A stretch of 37,385 bases of DNA from Chloroflexota bacterium. Its GTDB lineage: Bacteria; Chloroflexota; Anaerolineae; Anaerolineales; VGOW01. The translations under genes were made by a program, and so were the position numbers. The stretch is from NCBI GenBank assembly GCA_016213135.1, contig JACRBQ010000080.1, positions 1-37,385 on the forward strand. The letters run 5' to 3'. The stretch's first letter is position 1, and every line of letters begins with the position of its first letter. Below, in pieces: positions 32,870 through 37,385 of this stretch. The notes under the pieces were generated by a model. The model had not been told where the DNA came from and ran no database searches. It worked only from the letters and a program-made list of their open reading frames with translations.

Positions 32870-33970
32870 ATGCCAACGACGATTGAAGAAGCAGAGCTGT
32901 TGAGCCTGATGTTGACGGTGCGGGCGGTGACCCCCACTCCGGCGGCTTCCACTTTTGACGCTGTGGCCCCCGCCGCTACGGCCCCCATCCCTATCCCCGC
33001 CAGCGCGCCACAAACAGCGCTGAGACGTTCCACCGGAACGTCTCTACCAGCCGCCGGTGCGCCCATTGGGGAGCGCGCGCCACAAACAGCGCAGAGACGT
33101 TCCACCGGAACGTCTCTACCAGCCGCTGACGCGCCCATTGGGGAGCGCGCCCCACAGGGGAAGGGAACCTATGAGGGGTTCGGGCGGGCGGCGCATGCCT
33201 TGTTGTTGAGCGCGGTGCGCGACAGCAACCCGGCGCTGGCCGAAGAACTTCACGCCGGCTCGGGGCCCAGGCCGTTTACGGCTTCGGATTTGATTGGGTA
33301 TTCAACTCGGAAGGGGCTAGACCCGGGGCGGACCTACGGGTTGCGGTTCACGGCGCTCACCGGGCCGGTGGCGCAGGCAATTCAGTCGGCGGCCGGCAAG
33401 GGGCGGTTGGCGGCGGGGCAAGCCATTGAGCTGGCCGGGCGCGAGTTTCGGATTGAGGCGGTGGCCCCCAGCCCCCGCTTGCGCGCCGTAGAAAACGGCG
33501 ACCGGAGAGGTGAGTCGTGGGCGGCGGCCACCACCTGGGAGGCGCTGTCTGCGCCGTGGTTGTTGGGCCGCGCCCAACCCGGTTATCGGCTGGCCATTCA
33601 GTTTGCCAGTCCCACCACCTTCAAATCACAAGAGAAGCACGTGCCGGTGCCGTTGCCGGGCTGGGTGTTTGGCAGTTTGCTGGAGCGGTGGAATGCGTTT
33701 GCGCCGGTGGCTTTGCCGCCGGAGGCGCGGCGCTATGCCGAAGAATGTCTGGCGTTGAGCGGTTACGAATTGCGCACCCGGCCCATTGCCACCAAGGAAG
33801 GCGGCCTGCGGATCGGCGCGGTGGGCGTGGCCCGCTACACGGCGATCAACAAAGACCGCTACTGGCTGAGCCTGATGAACCTGCTGGCCGACTTTGCGCT
33901 GTTTGCCGGCGCGGGCGCGGGCACGACGATGGGCCTGGGGCAGTGCAGGAAGTTGGAGGCTGGAAGTTAG
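32870..33970 (+). CDS. cas6: Cas6 crRNA endoribonuclease with a repeat-derived insertion
   Basis: Endonuclease that cuts the CRISPR transcript within repeats. The 366-residue product has an N-terminal strand LLSLMLTVRAVTP, the region FGRAAHALLLSAVRDSNPALAEELH, ASDLIGYST, PTTFKS, LPGWVFGSLLERWNAFAP and the C-terminal glycine-rich loop FAGAGAGTTMGLGQCR. Between the first strand and GRAAH, where homologues run on directly, lies about 70 extra residues (about 20-95) of Ala/Pro/Thr-rich sequence made largely from two copies of a 72-bp element. The stop lies inside a 7-bp tandem repeat, so the last residues (KLEAGS) are repeat-encoded. The site of insertion is a surface loop by its composition, so the enzyme is probably active. 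Confidence 0.88.
   Translation: MPTTIEEAELLSLMLTVRAVTPTPAASTFDAVAPAATAPIPIPASAPQTALRRSTGTSLPAAGAPIGERAPQTAQRRSTGTSLPAADAPIGERAPQGKGTYEGFGRAAHALLLSAVRDSNPALAEELHAGSGPRPFTASDLIGYSTRKGLDPGRTYGLRFTALTGPVAQAIQSAAGKGRLAAGQAIELAGREFRIEAVAPSPRLRAVENGDRRGESWAAATTWEALSAPWLLGRAQPGYRLAIQFASPTTFKSQEKHVPVPLPGWVFGSLLERWNAFAPVALPPEARRYAEECLALSGYELRTRPIATKEGGLRIGAVGVARYTAINKDRYWLSLMNLLADFALFAGAGAGTTMGLGQCRKLEAGS
33003..33149. repeat. 72-bp direct repeat with internal palindrome, inside cas6
   Basis: Two 72-bp copies (from 33003 and 33075) and the start of a third (33147) lie in frame within cas6. Each copy carries GAGACGTTCC-ACC-GGAACGTCTC, a perfect 10-bp stem-loop. They encode two 24-residue units that differ at only two positions. 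Confidence 0.88.
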
Positions 33971-33996
33971 AAGTTGAACGTCGGACGTTGGCCGTT
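33948..33996. repeat. 7-bp tandem repeat over the cas6 end
   Basis: Seven units: GGAAGTT, GGAGGCT, GGAAGTT, AGAAGTT, GAACGTC, GGACGTT, GGCCGTT. The cas6 stop codon (33968-33970) spans the junction of the third and fourth units. Confidence 0.85.
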
Positions 33997-34032
33997 GTTC
34001 TGTACCTTAACAACTTAATCAGGTAATACTCT

Positions 34033-35034
34033 ATGCCACCTTTATATGTGACCGAGCAGGGCGCAAGAATCGAAATGGACAATCGTCGTGTGGCAGTGAG
34101 CAAAGACGGCGAGGTGCTGGCGAATGTGCCGATGATCCATGTGAGCGAGGTGGTGATCATGGGCAACGTGAGTCTGACCACCCCGGCGATGAAGGCATTC
34201 ATGGCGGCGGGGTTAGATGTGGTGTTCCTCACAATTGACGGGGCGTATTGTGGACGGCTGATTGGCCCCAATACGCCCCACGTGGCTTTGCGCCGCATGC
34301 AATACGGGCGGCAGGGCAACGCGCAATTTTCGATGACGCTGGCGCAGCAATTTGTGATTGCCAAACTGCAACATCAACGGGTGATCTTGCAGCGCCATAA
34401 CCGCGACAAGGGGGAGGCCGTCATCGCCGGCGCAATTGAATCGTTGGGGGAAGCGTTGGCGCGCGCGCCGCGCACCACAACGGTGAGCGGGCTGATGGGT
34501 GTGGAAGGGGCGGCCAGCGCGGCCTATTTCGGTTCGCTCAAGCGGTTGTTGAAGCATGATTGGAAGTTTGAGAAGCGGGCGCGGCGGCCGCCGCCCGACC
34601 CGATCAATATCCTCCTCTCGTATGGTTACACTCTCTTAACCCATACTGCCGAGGGCGCGGTGGCCGCCACCGGCCTGGATCCGTTCGCCGGTTTCTTGCA
34701 CGCGGTGGAATACAATCGCCCGAGCATGGCGTTGGATATTGTGGAGGAGTTTCGTCCATTGGTGGATGGCGTGATCTTGTGGGCGTGTAACGGCGAGCAG
34801 GTTACGCCCGGTGATTTTACGAGGGGCGATGACCCGCAACGTCCGGTGGTGATGAGCGACCGCGCCCGCAAGCGGTTCATCGAGGCCTACGAGCGGCGTA
34901 TGGGCGAGACGTTCACTCATCCCAAATTGAATCAGCAGCTCACGATGCGTCAATGTGTGCTGGCGCAGGCGCGGCAGGTGGCCGAGGCGATCCGGTTGGA
35001 ACGGGCAGAGTTTGCGCCAATGGGTTTTAAGTGA
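34033..35034 (+). CDS. cas1: Cas1 integrase
   Basis: Catalytic subunit of spacer integration. The 333-residue product opens LYVTEQGARIEMDNRRVAV and carries the metal-binding residues Glu158 (MGVEGAASAAYF), His223 (FLHAVEYNRPSMALD) and Glu238 (VEEFRPLVDG). The order and spacing match active Cas1. The start at 34033 has AGGTAA upstream. There is no reverse-transcriptase fusion. cas2 follows 35 bp downstream. Confidence 0.97.
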   Translation: MPPLYVTEQGARIEMDNRRVAVSKDGEVLANVPMIHVSEVVIMGNVSLTTPAMKAFMAAGLDVVFLTIDGAYCGRLIGPNTPHVALRRMQYGRQGNAQFSMTLAQQFVIAKLQHQRVILQRHNRDKGEAVIAGAIESLGEALARAPRTTTVSGLMGVEGAASAAYFGSLKRLLKHDWKFEKRARRPPPDPINILLSYGYTLLTHTAEGAVAATGLDPFAGFLHAVEYNRPSMALDIVEEFRPLVDGVILWACNGEQVTPGDFTRGDDPQRPVVMSDRARKRFIEAYERRMGETFTHPKLNQQLTMRQCVLAQARQVAEAIRLERAEFAPMGFK

Positions 35035-35069
35035 TTGCTGATTGCGCGCGGTTGATTTATGATTGGCGC

Positions 35070-35345
35070 ATGCGATACGTGATTGCTTACGATGTGACGG
35101 ATAATGCGCGGCGGGCGCGCGTGGCGAAGCTGTTGGAGCGGGTGGGCGAGCGGGTGCAGGGCAGCGTGTTTGAGGCCGATCTAAGCGACAAGGTGTTGGA
35201 GCGGCTGGCGGCGCAAATTAATAAGGTGGTGGACGTGAATGAGGACGGCGTGCGATTGTATCGTTTGTGTTCCGACTGCGCGCGCGAGGTGAGGATCATC
35301 GGCCAGAGTAAAATTGTGCGCGAGCCAACTTTGGTGATTGTGTAG
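35070..35345 (+). CDS. cas2: Cas2
   Basis: Structural partner of Cas1 in spacer integration. The 91-residue product starts MRYVIAYDVTDNARRARVAKLL with Asp8 in the expected place and has RVQGSVFEADLSD and the ending PTLVIV. The frame continues upstream to 35031, overlapping the cas1 end, but the ATG at 35070 gives the standard N-terminus. It is the last cas gene; 210 bp of leader separate it from the array. Confidence 0.96.
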   Translation: MRYVIAYDVTDNARRARVAKLLERVGERVQGSVFEADLSDKVLERLAAQINKVVDVNEDGVRLYRLCSDCAREVRIIGQSKIVREPTLVIV

Positions 35346-35555
35346 CGGCCAAAGATGACTTTCCCAACCTTCCGCCCCCCCTTCTGTCTGGAATGTGTTT
35401 TGAACCAAGGCGGGGTGGGGGAGGCGCAAGGAGGAGGTGCGTGGGAGGAAATGATGATTTGTCGGGCTGAAAGATGGGTGATGTGGGAGATGGATCACGG
35501 GTTTGTGTGGAATTTCGCTCAGGCAGAATGCTCCCGCCCGTTAGGGCTTTGATGG
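35346..35555 (+). other. CRISPR leader
   Basis: 210 bp without a credible gene separate cas2 from the first repeat. Array orientation (repeats end ATTGAGAC before each spacer, like the common ATTGAAAC crRNA handle) and the altered last visible repeat both place the leader on this side. No clear -35/-10 pair is visible. TTTCGCTC at 35513-35520 is the complement of the first 8 bp of the repeat (GAGCGAAA). Confidence 0.7.
35535..35552 (+). repeat. Degenerate half-repeat directly before repeat 1
   Basis: CGCCCGTTAGGGCTTTGA matches the repeat's TGCCCGTGAGGGCATTGA at 15 of 18 positions and keeps its GCCC/GGGC hairpin. It ends 3 bp before repeat 1, so there is no room for a spacer. Confidence 0.6.
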
Positions 35556-37385
35556 GAGCGAAACAAAAAATGCCCGTGAGGGCATTGAGACTTGACGCTG
35601 AGGCGCAGGGTGAGGCCCTGTCGTGATTTGTAGAGCGAAACAAAAAATGCCCGTGAGGGCATTGAGACTTGGCCAGCTCCAGAAGTTGATGAGCCAGGGG
35701 AAGATTGAGGAGCGAAACAAAAAATGCCCGTGAGGGCATTGAGACCTGGGCGCGGTATGGACATTGCTTGATCCAGTTGTCTTTGAGCGAAACAAAAAAT
35801 GCCCGTGAGGGCATTGAGACTTTACGCCGCTGTCAACCTGCCGAAGGGCTACCTCATTAGAGCGAAACAAAAAATGCCCGTGAGGGCATTGAGACAGCAG
35901 TTCCTTTGCCTTTGGCGCGGCAGCGGCCATTGCGGAGCGAAACAAAAAATGCCCGTGAGGGCATTGAGACGCCGGTCGTAGGGCAACGCGGGCAACGTGC
36001 GTATCAAAGAGCGAAACAAAAAATGCCCGTGAGGGCATTGAGACACCAATGTCTCTCAGCATCTTCATCCACTGCACGGCGGCGAGCGAAACAAAAAATG
36101 CCCGTGAGGGCATTGAGACTGGATGCGTTGTTCCATCGGGTTAGCCGAATCGGGCTGTCGAGCGAAACAAAAAATGCCCGTGAGGGCATTGAGACATCAG
36201 CCCCGCGTCGTCCGTCCGCAGACGGAGAACGCGGGGAGCGAAACAAAAAATGCCCGTGAGGGCATTGAGACGCCACGGATCGGCCTCGCGGATAAACCAA
36301 TCTGACCACGAAGAGCGAAACAAAAAATGCCCGTGAGGGCATTGAGACACCGATCTACGTTCGCCGGCCCGGCCTGTTCGTCCAGAGCGAAACAAAAAAT
36401 GCCCGTGAGGGCATTGAGACTTGATTTTTACTCTGTTAATGGCGGCCTGTAGAGCAACTGAGCGAAACAAAAAATGCCCGTGAGGGCATTGAGACCGCCT
36501 CGGTCTGAGCATAAATGAATTTTTCGTACTCATGAGCGAAACAAAAAATGCCCGTGAGGGCATTGAGACTCGACGCGAGTAATATGTCCGTCCGGCCCGG
36601 TAAATACAAGGAGCGAAACAAAAAATGCCCGTGAGGGCATTGAGACCTCGACTGTCCAGGATAAAGGTCGCCGCCTGTCTCCAGAGCGAAACAAAAAATG
36701 CCCGTGAGGGCATTGAGACTCATGCGGGTGTCCATGCTCTCGGCCCATTCGGTGGTGAGCGAAACAAAAAATGCCCGTGAGGGCATTGAGACTCCACTAA
36801 CCTCGATTCTTCCTTCGGATTGATAATCCGGAGCGAAACAAAAAATGCCCGTGAGGGCATTGAGACTTTTTCTTCTTCTGCTCTCTGGCGATAATCATAA
36901 TGGAACTGAGCGAAACAAAAAATGCCCGTGAGGGCATTGAGACTTTAAGGCCATAGCCACATTCGGTCAGCTGAAGTCGTGAGCGAAACAAAAAATGCCC
37001 GTGAGGGCATTGAGACTGCGGGTTGTATTCGGTTACCGCAGAAATTCCTATATCCCGAGCGAAACAAAAAATGCCCGTGAGGGCATTGAGACATTGTCAT
37101 CCCATCCCTCCGATAGGGAGGACAGAATGTGAGCGAAACAAAAAATGCCCGTGAGGGCATTGAGACGTCAACGACGCGCATCACCCGCCCGTTATCACCC
37201 GACGAGCGAAACAAAAAATGCCCGTGAGGGCATTGAGACTGCGCGGCGGTTGACGCCGCCGACCGCGCCGAGGGCTGGAGCGAAACAAAAAATGCCCGTG
37301 AGGGCATTGAGACTTAGGAAGATTTTGCGGGCGGTGACTTTCCCCCCGCCCTGAGCGAACCAAAAAATGCCCGTGAGGGCATTGA
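35556..37385 (+). CRISPR. CRISPR array, 25 visible repeats of 36 bp, 24 spacers
   Basis: The repeat runs from GAGCGAAAC through an A-tract and the hairpin AATGCCC-GTGA-GGGCATT to the end ATTGAGAC. Starts are 35556, 35633, 35710, 35785, 35860, 35935, 36009, 36084, 36160, 36236, 36313, 36385, 36460, 36534, 36611, 36684, 36757, 36831, 36908, 36981, 37057, 37131, 37204, 37278 and 37353. The first 24 copies are identical; the last is cut by the window after 33 bp and has A to C at position 8. Spacers are 36-41 nt, most 37-41, and all differ. With Cas6 cutting before the last 8 nt, crRNAs would carry the 5' tag AUUGAGAC. Open frames seen across the array on both strands are by-products of the stop-free repeat. 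Confidence 0.99.

Noticed and set aside
36349..37352. Spacers matching genes inside this window
   Set aside because: By eye I found no spacer that matches the window beyond short chance words; a proper alignment against phage and plasmid sequences would be decisive.
35541..37363. Several 60-190-codon frames through the CRISPR array with recurring CPHGHFLFRS, ALTGIFCFA or MPSRAFFVSL
   Set aside because: They are translations of the stop-free repeat in three frames, not genes.
35556..37385. Array transcribed from the minus strand
   Set aside because: The plus-strand repeat ends ATTGAGAC, close to the usual crRNA handle, cas genes lie upstream on the same strand, and the altered repeat is at the far end.
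1..37385. tRNA, rRNA or transposase genes
   Set aside because: I looked for them on both strands by eye and found no convincing candidate; short non-coding RNAs cannot be excluded without a covariance search.

Overview
The window comes from a GC-rich bacterium with a respiratory chain built on c-type cytochromes. PstS and two other exported proteins carry Cys lipoboxes, and the family mix (System I ccm genes, a Rieske/cytochrome b complex with a multihaem cytochrome, type III-A CRISPR with Csx15, abundant short dispersed palindromes) would suit a Chloroflexota-like lineage. That assignment is inference only; no rRNA or other marker is present.

Left part, minus strand (1-12.9 kb). System I cytochrome c maturation: ccmF (cut by the window edge) and ccmE of the cysteine CxxxY type, followed upstream by a membrane-anchored zinc-ribbon protein with five OB-like repeats and a polytopic membrane protein. 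Next is a phosphate locus read phoB-phoR-pstS-pstC-pstA-pstB-HD gene, with phoU as a probable separate unit. Together these genes sense phosphate limitation, take phosphate up through an ABC transporter, and feed back through PhoU/PhoR. An HD phosphohydrolase sits inside the unit.

Middle, plus strand (13.1-21.9 kb). A heterodimeric ABC exporter pair has its degenerate ATP site divided between the two subunits, and a broken remnant of an NHLM-type exporter ATPase is attached to its tail. Next is a lipoprotein of the glucose/sorbosone dehydrogenase fold, then a compact respiratory operon: a lipoprotein-like half of cytochrome b (helix D onward), a nine-haem cytochrome c, a Rieske protein, and the other half of cytochrome b (helices A-C) fused to a cytochrome c domain. 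Cytochrome b is therefore split between helices C and D rather than after helix D as in b6f, with both new ends predicted on the outer face.

Right part, plus strand (22.2 kb to the end). A complete type III-A CRISPR-Cas locus: a NE0113-like CARF/ring-nuclease domain fused to a LuxR-type HTH; cas10 with HD and GGDD; an AlbA_2(Schlafen-like)-NACHT protein between cas10 and csm2; csm2-csm3-csm4-csm5; an AlbA_2-Csx15 fusion followed by stand-alone csx15; cas6; cas1; cas2; a leader; and an array of 25 visible 36-bp repeats with 24 spacers of 36-41 nt that runs off the window. No Csm6/Csx1 effector is present. The two AlbA_2 proteins are the candidate effectors, with Csx15 as the likely cyclic-oligoadenylate sensing module of one, and the CARF-LuxR protein is a candidate signal-responsive regulator. 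This is the most likely undescribed system in the window. Genes from cas10 to the AlbA_2-Csx15 fusion are visibly more A+T-rich than their neighbours.

Across the window, tandem 7-bp repeat tracts occur at five places, and in three of them the tract forms the end of a reading frame (pstA start, upstream of phoR, cas6 stop).
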